The position numbers and the translations under genes were made by a program. A DNA stretch of 64,000 nt, from assembly GCA_001516055.1 (NCBI GenBank), contig LOEZ01000061.1:62001-126000 (forward strand), read 5' to 3'. The notes beneath the pieces are model-generated. The model ran no database searches. It was not told the origin of the DNA and saw nothing but the letters and a program-made list of their open reading frames with translations. Position 1 is the first letter of the stretch. Every line of letters begins with the position of its first letter. This stretch comes from Gracilibacter sp. BRH_c7a (GTDB lineage Bacteria > Bacillota > Desulfitobacteriia > Desulfitobacteriales > Syntrophobotulaceae). Below are positions 16,755 through 25,306 of the stretch, in pieces.

Positions 16755-17683
16755 TTACAGTAGCATTTCTCAAAGCAGCCATTATCGCAGGTACACCCCT
16801 CCTCTTTGCTACGTTAGGTGAAATCATTACGGAGAAAGCCGGTAACTTAAACCTGGGAGTTGAAGGAATGATGCTCATGGGAGCTGTGATTGGCTTTCAA
16901 ATGGGATATTCATCTAATAGTCCTTTGCTTGCTTTAATATTTGCAGCACTAGCTGGAGGTATTGGAGCTTTTATATATGCCTTTTTAACGGTAAGCCTGA
17001 GAGCTAACCAAGTAGTATCGGGTCTGGCTCTAACTATATTTGGGACAGGGTTTGCAGGTTTTGTAGGTCAGAAACTAGTTGGGCTGAAGATGACCGATGA
17101 ATTTAATGACTTTTTCCGAGAACTAAAAATTCCCGGATTAGGAGATATCCCTTATTTTGGCGAAATACTCTTTAACCATGATATGTTTGTTTATCTAGGC
17201 TTTATTACAGCCATTATTTTAGGTTTATACCTCTATAAGACGGGAAGAGGACTGAATCTAAGGGCGGTGGGAGAGAATCCAGCTGCTGCCGATGCTGCCA
17301 GTGTTCGAATTACCAGGTATAAATATATCCATATCTTAATCGGTGGGGCTTTATGCGGGCTAGGTGGTGCTTACTTGTCTTTAGTTTACGTTCCAGTTTG
17401 GCAAGAAAACATCACAGCTGGTAGAGGATGGATTGCCGTAGCCTTAGTTATTTTTTCAGCATGGAATCCTTATCGAGCTATCTTTGGAGCTTATCTTTTC
17501 GGAGGGTTGGATATAATCGGATTCAGACTCCAAGGTACTGGTATTGCAATCTCACAGTATGTTTTTGATATGGTTCCCTATGTGGTTACCATTATCATTC
17601 TTGTGATAGTCTCACTTAGAAAAGATAAAAGAAACGCCCCTCCTAAATCATTAGGAGAGCCGTATTTTAGAGAAGAACGTTAG
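16751..17683 (+). CDS. nucleoside ABC importer permease, YufQ/NupC type
   Basis: This 310-residue permease has the family block PLLFATLGEIITEKAGNLNLGVEGMMLMGA close to its N-terminus and VGENPAAADAASVRI in the cytoplasmic coupling loop. It completes the importer. The next gene converges on it with only 17 bases between stops; no separate terminator is visible, only a short CTCCTAA/TTAGGAG hairpin inside its last codons. Confidence 0.9.
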   Translation: MITVAFLKAAIIAGTPLLFATLGEIITEKAGNLNLGVEGMMLMGAVIGFQMGYSSNSPLLALIFAALAGGIGAFIYAFLTVSLRANQVVSGLALTIFGTGFAGFVGQKLVGLKMTDEFNDFFRELKIPGLGDIPYFGEILFNHDMFVYLGFITAIILGLYLYKTGRGLNLRAVGENPAAADAASVRITRYKYIHILIGGALCGLGGAYLSLVYVPVWQENITAGRGWIAVALVIFSAWNPYRAIFGAYLFGGLDIIGFRLQGTGIAISQYVFDMVPYVVTIIILVIVSLRKDKRNAPPKSLGEPYFREER

Positions 17684-17700
17684 TGAATCGGATAGGAATA

Positions 17701-18213
17701 TTACGTACGCTCAGTTCCTATCTCTATATCAGTTAACAGTCCGTAACCATCTAAAACCTTTACTTTTGCAATAAGATTTCCTCGGAATGAAGCATCTTCC
17801 AGTTGTTTGCCACTACCTTGAGGGATAAAGTATTTATCCAAACTGTAATCAACTTGTACCAGCTCCGAATCAAAGTAATAGAATGGTATCCGCCCTTCGA
17901 GATAGAGACCTTCTTGTGGTTGTGTGGTAGCGATGCTGTCAACTACATGGTAGGGTCCTTCTTGCTTTAAGAGCACATATATTTTTTTATTGTTGTCCAA
18001 CTCCATTGATGGAAATTTAGTCTTTGGTATCTGGGATATCTTGGGACTAACAATAATATAGTCACCGCGAAATAAGTCAGTTGGATCAACAGCACGAGTC
18101 TCTAAGAGAATCTCTTGTCCGTAAAGCATAGTTTTTACAGGTATTATTGTAAGGCCGATTAGAATTAATAGAGGAATAAGAACTGCGATTAGGAACTTTT
18201 TGTTTCTAGTCAT
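17701..18213 (-). CDS. GDYXXLXY-domain membrane-anchored protein
   Basis: The 170-residue protein has one N-terminal membrane helix (residues about 5-25) and an extracytoplasmic domain with LFRGDYIIVSPKI at about 43-55, the signature of the GDYXXLXY family. The biochemical role is unknown. Its ATG overlaps the stop of the DUF2157 gene (ATGA), a pairing that recurs in bacteria with DUF2157 or DUF4401 membrane proteins, so the two probably form one complex. Confidence 0.8.
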   Translation of the reverse strand: MTRNKKFLIAVLIPLLILIGLTIIPVKTMLYGQEILLETRAVDPTDLFRGDYIIVSPKISQIPKTKFPSMELDNNKKIYVLLKQEGPYHVVDSIATTQPQEGLYLEGRIPFYYFDSELVQVDYSLDKYFIPQGSGKQLEDASFRGNLIAKVKVLDGYGLLTDIEIGTERT

Positions 18214-19274
18214 AAGGATATTCCTCCTTTTTGTGTTCTTCTCAATCTTTCAAAGTAGAAACCGAAACCGAGTAACAACAACCCCCCAACCATAAAGAAA
18301 AGTGATTTCGGTAGAAATTCAAAAGTATCAACATAATAGCGGAAGATGGTTAGACAGACAAATAATAGACTAATAAGACTGCCTTTTCTTATTAAGGCGA
18401 AAAGCAATATCATAAAGGCAATTGCGAAAATTGTACTCGCCTCTGTTTGATAAGAATTGGAAACCCGAGTCCACATATGAGGTAAGGTAAGGACAATACC
18501 CGAGATGCCGAAAACGATATTACCTTGAAGCTTAAAGATATCGAAGTGAAGCTTATGTCGGATAGTGAACATCAATAGCCCTATAATAAAAAATCCGCCT
18601 GCTATATATAATCCGACAATCTCATTTCTAAAGCCTAAATACCCAATCAAGTTTAGTGCTGAAACGTTAGCAAAGAACAATAGAAGTTTAGGTCTTCCGA
18701 AGTAATTGAGGGCAAGGTAAAGAGCGGGTATACCTATGATAGACACATAGGGGAACCCCTCACTGAGAGAAGCATTTAAGTAAATTAGAAATAAAACATT
18801 GGCAAATAGTAATAAGTATTTATCTCTCTGTTGGAAAGCCATGGGAATTATACCCATCGACCAAAGCAAGAAAGCAGTAGAATAAGTACCACCAAAATTA
18901 AACATCTGTCCAATCAAAAAAATTCCGGCACCATATACTAAAGTGCCTAAATAGATGAGACTACGAGCTGTCTTAGGATAACTCTGAAGGTTGAAGCTTA
19001 TTGCATTAACTCCAATGAAAATTCCAAAGATGAGACTTAGTTTAACTAGCTTGGTCATACCGCCCCAATTACTGGCAATGAAACTGAGAACACCCAAACC
19101 AACTAGAATGGCTCCAATAGTAACCACTATCCTAACAAAATTCAATTCTCCTTTTACAATATAAATATTCACGATTGAATCTTTTTGTCCTGTGGTAATA
19201 AGTCCTGTCTCTTCATAATGGTTAAGTTCTTTGGTTATAAACGAAAAATCTGATTTGCCAATCTGTCTTTTCAC
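18210..19274 (-). CDS. DUF2157 membrane protein
   Basis: After a cytoplasmic N-terminal stretch of about 45 residues, the protein is a series of about ten to twelve closely spaced hydrophobic helices, beginning VRIVVTIGAILVGLGVLSFIASNWGGM split over the first two. This matches DUF2157, whose function is unknown. The start is GTG at 19274, 9 bases after AAGGAGG; the longer open frame has no ribosome-binding site. It is coupled to the GDYXXLXY gene downstream. Confidence 0.8.
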   Translation of the reverse strand: MKRQIGKSDFSFITKELNHYEETGLITTGQKDSIVNIYIVKGELNFVRIVVTIGAILVGLGVLSFIASNWGGMTKLVKLSLIFGIFIGVNAISFNLQSYPKTARSLIYLGTLVYGAGIFLIGQMFNFGGTYSTAFLLWSMGIIPMAFQQRDKYLLLFANVLFLIYLNASLSEGFPYVSIIGIPALYLALNYFGRPKLLLFFANVSALNLIGYLGFRNEIVGLYIAGGFFIIGLLMFTIRHKLHFDIFKLQGNIVFGISGIVLTLPHMWTRVSNSYQTEASTIFAIAFMILLFALIRKGSLISLLFVCLTIFRYYVDTFEFLPKSLFFMVGGLLLLGFGFYFERLRRTQKGGISL

Positions 19275-19369
19275 ATTGCATTTCCTCCTTTTCAGTTTAT
19301 GATATATTATATTCGGCAACTGTTCTCTTAAGGATATAGGTTCATAAAGGTTAAACTTTATGAAGTCAT

Positions 19370-20464
19370 TTAATTAGATGAAGGAGGAGTAACTGGAGTA
19401 CCTGTCAGGAGCCTGCCCTTAACAACGCCAATAATGGTTTGTCCGAAAGTGTAGAGCCAGAGAAAGATTAGAAGAATAGTCAGAAATGATGTATAGCCTG
19501 AAGTTAGTGGGGTTACAAAATAAGCTGCTATCTTTTGACTGGCCATTGTATAGGCTGCCAAAGGGAAGATAAATGCCCACCATCCCAGATTAAAATCTAA
19601 GCTGGAATTCCTCAAATGGTGGATGCAAATAATGAAGATAATTCCAACTATCCAGATACCAAAGCCCCAGATGACTGCCGCTCCAATATAGGACAGGTCG
19701 ACTGTTGATAACATACCCATGGCCTGAGAATTTTTGGCGGTATCAATCACAGCACTTACAGCCAGACCAACGGCACTTAAGAAAATCCCGAAGGATGGGG
19801 TGGTATCTGCTGGAGGTAAAGGATATTGAGCCAGGCGCACAAAAATGATTGCACTGATAAAAATAAAAAGAAAGAATCCGATTCCCAGGAGAGCGATATT
19901 ACTAATTAAGACAGCGATGGCCCAATCTGGATAATGATTTATAGTCATGCTCAAGACAGGATTTCCAATTAATAGGACAGCCATATTAGCTATGGGAGCC
20001 ATAATCCAAGAGAAATTCATTGTATCAGGGTTAGGAGAGATCTCCATTTTCATCATACGAAAAGTGGTATAGAAGGTGAAGAAGCTGACTCCGATAATCG
20101 CAACTATCCATGAGATAAGGCATAAAGCAAATACTAAAGAAGAATTAATGTATGAGCTCCAAATAAAATGGATATTTGTTCCTATAATGGTAGTAGCCAC
20201 AGGCATAGTTACGAAAAAATTCACAGCAATAGGATTATGTAAATCGCGGCGAACGTAATCGTAATATAAGAACCAACGGAGACACCAAGGTATCAATACC
20301 AAAAAATAGAGAACAATTGCTAATAAAGCTAGTGTGATACCAAGGTATTTACCTGGAGGGAAGACGTCCTGCCAAAGATATAAGATATTCCCAAGACCAC
20401 CTGTTCCCATGATAACAGCAAACCACCCTGGGACAAGATATTTTATTGCGTGTCTTTCCTGCAT
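19370..20464 (-). CDS. TDT-family (TehA/SLAC1-like) anion carrier
   Basis: The 364-residue protein has about ten membrane helices and starts VPGWFAVIMGTGGLGNILY, the pattern of the tellurite-resistance/dicarboxylate transporter family. Members include the malate carrier Mae1, the plant anion channel SLAC1 and the sulfite pump Ssu1. The substrate is therefore some small anion, not resolved here. The ATG at 20464 follows AAAGGA by 7 bases. Confidence 0.82.
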   Translation of the reverse strand: MQERHAIKYLVPGWFAVIMGTGGLGNILYLWQDVFPPGKYLGITLALLAIVLYFLVLIPWCLRWFLYYDYVRRDLHNPIAVNFFVTMPVATTIIGTNIHFIWSSYINSSLVFALCLISWIVAIIGVSFFTFYTTFRMMKMEISPNPDTMNFSWIMAPIANMAVLLIGNPVLSMTINHYPDWAIAVLISNIALLGIGFFLFIFISAIIFVRLAQYPLPPADTTPSFGIFLSAVGLAVSAVIDTAKNSQAMGMLSTVDLSYIGAAVIWGFGIWIVGIIFIICIHHLRNSSLDFNLGWWAFIFPLAAYTMASQKIAAYFVTPLTSGYTSFLTILLIFLWLYTFGQTIIGVVKGRLLTGTPVTPPSSN

Positions 20465-20590
20465 AAATTTTTCCTTTCTCATTAAAAATCTTATTATGCG
20501 ACAGCTAATTCTAAAATACGTTTATATACTAGCACATGCTTATTATTATGGCTATATCAATCATCTTAGTGTTGCAATCAAATCTTTAAA

Positions 20591-20613
20591 GACCGCATCT
20601 TAAAGATACGGCC
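20591..20613 (-). terminator. probable terminator after rubrerythrin
   Basis: Arms CCGCATCT (20593-20600) and AGATACGG (20604-20611) pair with one mismatch. On the minus strand a TTTAAAGATT stretch follows. It lies just beyond the rubrerythrin stop. Confidence 0.5.
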
Positions 20614-20646
20614 TTAGAAGGACTTTACAGGAAAAACGTTTGTTGT

Positions 20647-21231
20647 TTAATAATTCTGTGGTAAGTCAATAAAGAATCCTTGTGGATGGATACATGCTGG
20701 GCAGATATCAGGAGCAGTTGATCCTTGGTGAATATAACCGCAATTCGTACATTTCCAGTCGGTAGTGATATCCTTTTTAAATAAAGTACTGGTCTCAACG
20801 GCCTTGGCTAATCCCAGATAACGTAAGTAATGGTGGTTCTCTACTGAGGCGATATTACGGAAGGCAGCAGCAATCTCTGCAAATCCTTCTTGTTCAGCAA
20901 TATCCCCAAATTCAGAATAGATAATTTCCCACTCCTCGCGCTCGCCTTCAGCAGCAGCTTTAAGATTCGCTAGAGTATCTTTATATTCCAATGGGTAATC
21001 AGCTCTGACATGAATTACATCTGTAGAAGGAGCATATTTAACTAACAGTTTATAAAAAACTTTAGCATGCTCTTGCTCGTTCTCAGCAGTTTCTAAAAAA
21101 GTAGAACCGATTGCTTGGAAACCGTCTTTCTTAGCAACAGAAGCAGAAAAAACATAACGGTTTCTGGCTTGTGACTCACCGGCAAAAGCCTTGGCTAAGT
21201 TAGCAAATGTTTTGGTTCCTTCAAATTTCAT
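20647..21231 (-). CDS. rbr: rubrerythrin
   Basis: Rubrerythrin reduces hydrogen peroxide in anaerobes. The 194-residue protein has the diiron four-helix domain with paired glutamate motifs (FAGESQARNRY, ENEQEHAKVFY, EGEREEWEIIY, VENHHYLRY) and a C-terminal rubredoxin-like domain with CTNCGY and CPACI. All iron ligands appear present. A GGAGG site precedes the ATG. It is transcribed alone, divergently from the EamA gene. A weak promoter, TTACTA-17-TATAGT, can be read on the minus strand upstream. Confidence 0.95.
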   Translation of the reverse strand: MKFEGTKTFANLAKAFAGESQARNRYVFSASVAKKDGFQAIGSTFLETAENEQEHAKVFYKLLVKYAPSTDVIHVRADYPLEYKDTLANLKAAAEGEREEWEIIYSEFGDIAEQEGFAEIAAAFRNIASVENHHYLRYLGLAKAVETSTLFKKDITTDWKCTNCGYIHQGSTAPDICPACIHPQGFFIDLPQNY

Positions 21232-21455
21232 AATGTTACCCTCCAGAGTAAATTAACATAAATAAAGAAAAAAAGAAACGTTGCTTTACTTAGTTTATGA
21301 CCTTCTGGTTGGGCAAATACTATATAGATTTATTAAAAGCTTAGTAATATTTAAACTTTGTTCCATAAATTGACTTTAAAAAATTTGATATTTCTTATTT
21401 ACACAGTTTTAATAATTGTCTAGGAGTAAAATTGAAAATGTTCTATGTAATAGGC

Positions 21456-21485
21456 TTGACCGTATTAGTAATTAAAGCGTATTCT
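21456..21485 (+). promoter_or_regulatory. candidate promoter for the EamA exporter
   Basis: TTGACC (21456-21461) and TATTCT (21480-21485) with an 18-base spacer lie 40 bases before the ATG. Confidence 0.5.
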
Positions 21486-21525
21486 AATAATGCTGAATAT
21501 AAATAATTGAAATCTAGGAGCAAAT

Positions 21526-22464
21526 ATGTCTAATCGAACAGTTTATATATCTATGGTGATTGCAGCCTTGTTCTGGGCAGGAGCTTTTATTGCAGGAAAG
21601 ATGGCGGTACATGTTTTTGAACCCCTAACGTTAACCTTCTTACGCTTTCTCTTTGCTCTTCCTTTAATTTTTCTGTTATTAAGGATTAAAGAACCCGAAA
21701 GAATGATTCCGCGCAAGGAACAAGTCTTCCCTTTGATTATTCTGGGAATCATAGGTACCCTAGGCTATCATTTCTTCTTTTTTTTAGCGCTGATTCATAC
21801 TACAGCCATTAACTCTTCTCTTATCGGGGCAACCAATCCTATGGTTACGACAGTCTTAGCAGTTGCTTTCTTTAAAGAGAAAATCAGTACCCTTAGGTTA
21901 ATCGGAGTCGGAGTTTCCCTGCTTGGTGTATTCAGTGTAATTACGGGACTAAACCTTCAAATAGTAACTAATTTGGAATTCAATATAGGAGATATTTATA
22001 TGGCCATGGGGGTTATGTGCTTTTCTACTTATGCTCTCTTAAGTCGCAGATTCATGTTGGAGTACAGGATATCACCACTTACCACAACAGCTTATACTTT
22101 TCTAGTTTGTACAGTACTCAGCCTAGTGCTCAGTTTAGTATTTGAAAACCCTTTGGAATCTTTAGTGATGGTGACAACGGGAGTATGGCTGGAAATATTA
22201 TATATGGCGGTATTCGCCTCAGTTGTTGGGTATTATATACAACTAAATGCTATTCACCAAATCGGGGCACCTCGAACAGTTATGTTTATTAATCTTGTCC
22301 CTGTGTATACTATTATCTTGGCGGGAACTATACTTGAAGAAACCATAAGCATATTTAAATTTCTTAGTGCCATACTGATAATCTGTGGAGTATATCTTGC
22401 TTCGAGGCCAGAAAAAAGTTATCTTGATAAGAAAATAACCTCTTTGCATGATAGTAAAAGTTAA
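21526..22464 (+). CDS. DMT-superfamily (EamA) transporter
   Basis: The 312-residue protein has ten predicted helices as two EamA repeats, with WAGAFIAGKMAVHVFEPLTLTFLRF in the first. Members typically export amino acids or other metabolites; the substrate is not predictable. The gene is monocistronic with a strong terminator. Confidence 0.85.
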   Translation: MSNRTVYISMVIAALFWAGAFIAGKMAVHVFEPLTLTFLRFLFALPLIFLLLRIKEPERMIPRKEQVFPLIILGIIGTLGYHFFFFLALIHTTAINSSLIGATNPMVTTVLAVAFFKEKISTLRLIGVGVSLLGVFSVITGLNLQIVTNLEFNIGDIYMAMGVMCFSTYALLSRRFMLEYRISPLTTTAYTFLVCTVLSLVLSLVFENPLESLVMVTTGVWLEILYMAVFASVVGYYIQLNAIHQIGAPRTVMFINLVPVYTIILAGTILEETISIFKFLSAILIICGVYLASRPEKSYLDKKITSLHDSKS

Positions 22465-22501
22465 TTTATTCATTATAAGCATTACTTCCGGGAAGATTAA
22501 T

Positions 22502-22538
22502 AAAAGGCGTATTCCTAATTATTAGAAAAACGCCTTTT
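22502..22538 (+). terminator. terminator after the EamA exporter
   Basis: AAAAGGCGT (22502-22510) pairs with ACGCCTTTT (22530-22538). The A/T ends would also serve the convergent receiver gene. Confidence 0.75.
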
Positions 22539-22558
22539 GGACAAAAAAAATTGAAGTG

Positions 22559-22957
22559 CTAAGCGGAGTGGACGGAAGAACCATAGCCATTTTCTTTTAT
22601 AAGATCATTGAGGGTCTGTAATAGGGTATTGACTCGAAAAGGCTTATTGATAACTCCACGGAAATTATCCGTTTGCGGGAGATTGACGCTTGTTAAATCT
22701 GAACCGGATAGTATGACTGCAGGTATATACTTCAAATCATCACAAGCGTATATTGCTTCGATTAACTTAGACCCTTTTAAGCGAGGCATGCAGTAGTCCG
22801 TGATAATAATATCCGGGGATAAATTGCAACTAAGAAGATTAAGGGCGGCAATCCCATTGGAAGCAGCAAGTACATCATAGCCATTATCTGTTAAGATAAT
22901 GCTTAAAAGGTTTAACATTCCGCGATCATCGTCAACAATCATTACCAAAGGTTTCAA
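22559..22957 (-). CDS. stand-alone response-regulator receiver protein
   Basis: At 132 residues this is a single CheY-like receiver: acidic triad DDD (9-11), phosphoacceptor aspartate in IIITDYCMP (about 56), the serine of VILSGS and the lysine of INKPF. There is no output domain, so it acts through protein contacts or phosphotransfer. The start is TTG at 22957, 7 bases after AGGAGG. No kinase lies nearby. Confidence 0.82.
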   Translation of the reverse strand: MKPLVMIVDDDRGMLNLLSIILTDNGYDVLAASNGIAALNLLSCNLSPDIIITDYCMPRLKGSKLIEAIYACDDLKYIPAVILSGSDLTSVNLPQTDNFRGVINKPFRVNTLLQTLNDLIKENGYGSSVHSA

Positions 22958-23265
22958 AACTTTTCCTCCTGAAAGCCATTAGTTTAACACTTTTACAAGT
23001 ATACTATATCTACTGGCAGAAAAATGTTGATACTTGTCAATGAAGAAAAATACTTGCAATTTAATTACGAGTAAAAATATGGTAATTTAAAGGCATTATC
23101 AAAGAGATATTAATTCTTTATACGAAATAGATATATAATAAATCAGAAATAATGAAAAGTTTGTCTGAAAAAACAAATAAGTTGATTTAAAGTAGAATTA
23201 AGCAGAATTATCTAATATAATCGCAGATTAACGGTAGAGCTTCAAATACAAAGGGGTGAATTTTC
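22958..23265. other. 308-base gap with no gene found
   Basis: This AT-rich stretch separates the divergent receiver gene and the rRNA methyltransferase gene. Apart from the two ribosome-binding sites at its ends I see no convincing promoter, hairpin, riboswitch or small gene. Confidence 0.5.
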
Positions 23266-24414
23266 TTGGCTAAAATAGAACTAATCGCAGCGACCGCATT
23301 TGGACTAGAGTCTATAGTAGCTAAAGAAATAAGAAATCTTGGGTACGAGCAACTTGAAGTAGAGAATGGCCGAGTGAAGTTTATGTCTAATGAAGAAGGT
23401 CTTTGTAGGTCAAATATCTGGTTGAGATGTGCTGAGAGGATCGGAATAAAGATAGGAGAGTTTTCGGCACGAAGTTTCGAAGAGCTTTTTCAACAGACCA
23501 AAGCACTTCCTTGGGAAGAATGGTTACCCGTAGATGCTTGTTTCCCAGTCTCAGGTAAGTCTGTGAAATCTCAATTACATAGTGTCCCAGATTGCCAAGC
23601 GATTGTAAAGAAAGCTATTGTAGAGAGGTTAAAAGACGTATATGGTCTAAATTGGTTCGAAGAAAGTGGCCCGCTATATGCTATTCAGGTAGCACTACTC
23701 AAAGACACTGTAACTTTAACTATAGATACTTCTGGTAAAGGATTACATAAAAGAGGGTACAGAGAACTAGCAGGGGAGGCTCCTCTAAAAGAAACCTTGG
23801 CAGCAGCCATGGTTATTCTTAGTTATTGGAAAGTGGATAGAGTTCTATTGGATCCTTTTTGTGGAACGGGAACTATACCTATTGAGGCAGCTTTTATAGG
23901 GCAGAATAGAGCTCCAGGAATTAAAAGGAATTTTAGCTCTGAAAAATGGCCCAATATTCCAAAGAAATATTGGGACAAAGCCAGAGAAGAGGCCTTAGAT
24001 TTTTGGCGTAGAGATGAGGCTCTAAATATTTATGGTTCGGATATAGACTCAAATGCTCTTCAATTGGCTAGGGTAAACCTTAAAGAAGCTGGCTTAGAAG
24101 ATAAAATTTATTTTCAAAAATTACCTGTTAAAGAAGTTCGTTCGAGATTTAGATATGGACATGTTATAACAAATCCTCCATATGGCCAACGCCTAGGAAG
24201 TTTGGACCAGGCGGAGGAGGCCTATAAAGAATTAGGTGCTGTATTCACCTCATTAGAAGACTGGTCTCTTCATATGCTTACATCAGTACCTAAGCCCGAA
24301 AGATTCATCAATAAACGTTGGGATAAAAGTCGCAAACTCTATAACGGCAGATTAGAATGTCATTACTATCAATTTTTTGGTCCAAGACCTCCAAAAAAAG
24401 ATTATCAAGAGTAG
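23266..24414 (+). CDS. THUMP-domain RNA methyltransferase, YpsC/RlmL type
   Basis: The 382-residue protein has an N-terminal ferredoxin-like/THUMP region (about 1-165) and a class I SAM methyltransferase domain with DPFCGTGTIPIEAA (about 200) and the N-methylation motif NPPYGQRLG (about 304). Family members such as RlmL and YpsC methylate N2 of a guanine in 23S rRNA; the exact site here is inferred only from family membership. The start is TTG, preceded by AGGGGTG. Confidence 0.85.
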   Translation: MAKIELIAATAFGLESIVAKEIRNLGYEQLEVENGRVKFMSNEEGLCRSNIWLRCAERIGIKIGEFSARSFEELFQQTKALPWEEWLPVDACFPVSGKSVKSQLHSVPDCQAIVKKAIVERLKDVYGLNWFEESGPLYAIQVALLKDTVTLTIDTSGKGLHKRGYRELAGEAPLKETLAAAMVILSYWKVDRVLLDPFCGTGTIPIEAAFIGQNRAPGIKRNFSSEKWPNIPKKYWDKAREEALDFWRRDEALNIYGSDIDSNALQLARVNLKEAGLEDKIYFQKLPVKEVRSRFRYGHVITNPPYGQRLGSLDQAEEAYKELGAVFTSLEDWSLHMLTSVPKPERFINKRWDKSRKLYNGRLECHYYQFFGPRPPKKDYQE

Positions 24415-24482
24415 ATTGTTGCCAACAAAACCCTTAAAATAAAGAAGAGGAAGATCTGAAGTGAACAAGAGGTAGTTATTAA

Positions 24483-25199
24483 ATGAATACAGAAAAACAA
24501 TCCCAGCTGGAACCTCTCTATGATAAAAAGGTAGACTGCCCTTTTTGTGGGAAAAGATTTACCACCAAAAAGGTAAGAAGCAGATTTATTAAGCCGTTGC
24601 GAGTCGATAGTGATTTTTGTCCTATCTTCAGTAATGGAAGTCATAGTCCATTATATTATTACGTTGTAATATGTCCGGAGTGTGGATTTGCATTCACCGA
24701 GGATTTCACAAGTTATTTTAGTCATGTTTCTAGAGATAACGTCAATAAAGAAATAACAGCCAAGATGGATAAAAATGTTAATTATTGTGGGGAACGTAGT
24801 TTTGAATCGTCTATACGCACTTATAAATTAGCAATCTATTCTGCACAACTTGTCAAAGAAAAACACATCGTTTTTGCCCACCTCTGCCTCAGATTGGCTT
24901 GGGCATATAGGGGAAATGGCGATTCTCAAGAAGAATCACGGTTTCTGAAACTAGCTCTTAATGAGTATGAGAAGGCGTTTATTAATTCGGACTTTGATTC
25001 CGAGAAGATACCCGAAATGCAGGTTTTATATATGATAGGAGAGTTGAATCGGCGCTTAGGAAATTATTCTGAAGCAGTAAAGTTTTTTACTGCGGTTACA
25101 GAACATGGTGATAAAAGCAAGAATATGAAATATGTAAATATTGCTAGGGAACAATGGAAGCTAGCAGTAGAAGAAAACAGAATAAAAAGAAAAGCATAA
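24483..25199 (+). CDS. DUF2225 zinc-binding/TPR-like protein
   Basis: The N-terminus has two CxxC pairs (CPFCGKRF at about 19 and CPECGFAF at about 60) typical of DUF2225. The rest (about 95-235) is helical with TPR-like repeats (LRLAWAYRGNGDSQEESRF, LYMIGELNRRLGNYSEAVKFF). Function is unknown; a scaffold role is plausible. A promoter was not evident; it may be read from the methyltransferase gene 68 bases upstream. Confidence 0.8.
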   Translation: MNTEKQSQLEPLYDKKVDCPFCGKRFTTKKVRSRFIKPLRVDSDFCPIFSNGSHSPLYYYVVICPECGFAFTEDFTSYFSHVSRDNVNKEITAKMDKNVNYCGERSFESSIRTYKLAIYSAQLVKEKHIVFAHLCLRLAWAYRGNGDSQEESRFLKLALNEYEKAFINSDFDSEKIPEMQVLYMIGELNRRLGNYSEAVKFFTAVTEHGDKSKNMKYVNIAREQWKLAVEENRIKRKA

Positions 25200-25205
25200 A
25201 TACTT

Positions 25206-25234
25206 AAGGCGAAGGAACAGATTTCCTTCGCCTT
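25206..25234 (+). terminator. terminator after the DUF2225 gene
   Basis: A perfect 12 bp stem AAGGCGAAGGAA / TTCCTTCGCCTT with a 5-base loop is followed by T-rich sequence. Confidence 0.85.
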
Positions 25235-25306
25235 TCTCGTCTATAATGGCAAGAAGTAGAAATTAGAATTTTCCTAGATTTTTGAGTCCAAAGGAGGATT
25301 ATAATC

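Noticed and set aside
17639-17657. Terminator inside the end of the YufQ-like gene
   Set aside because: CTCCTAA/TTAGGAG is short, within the coding sequence, and has no T-run.
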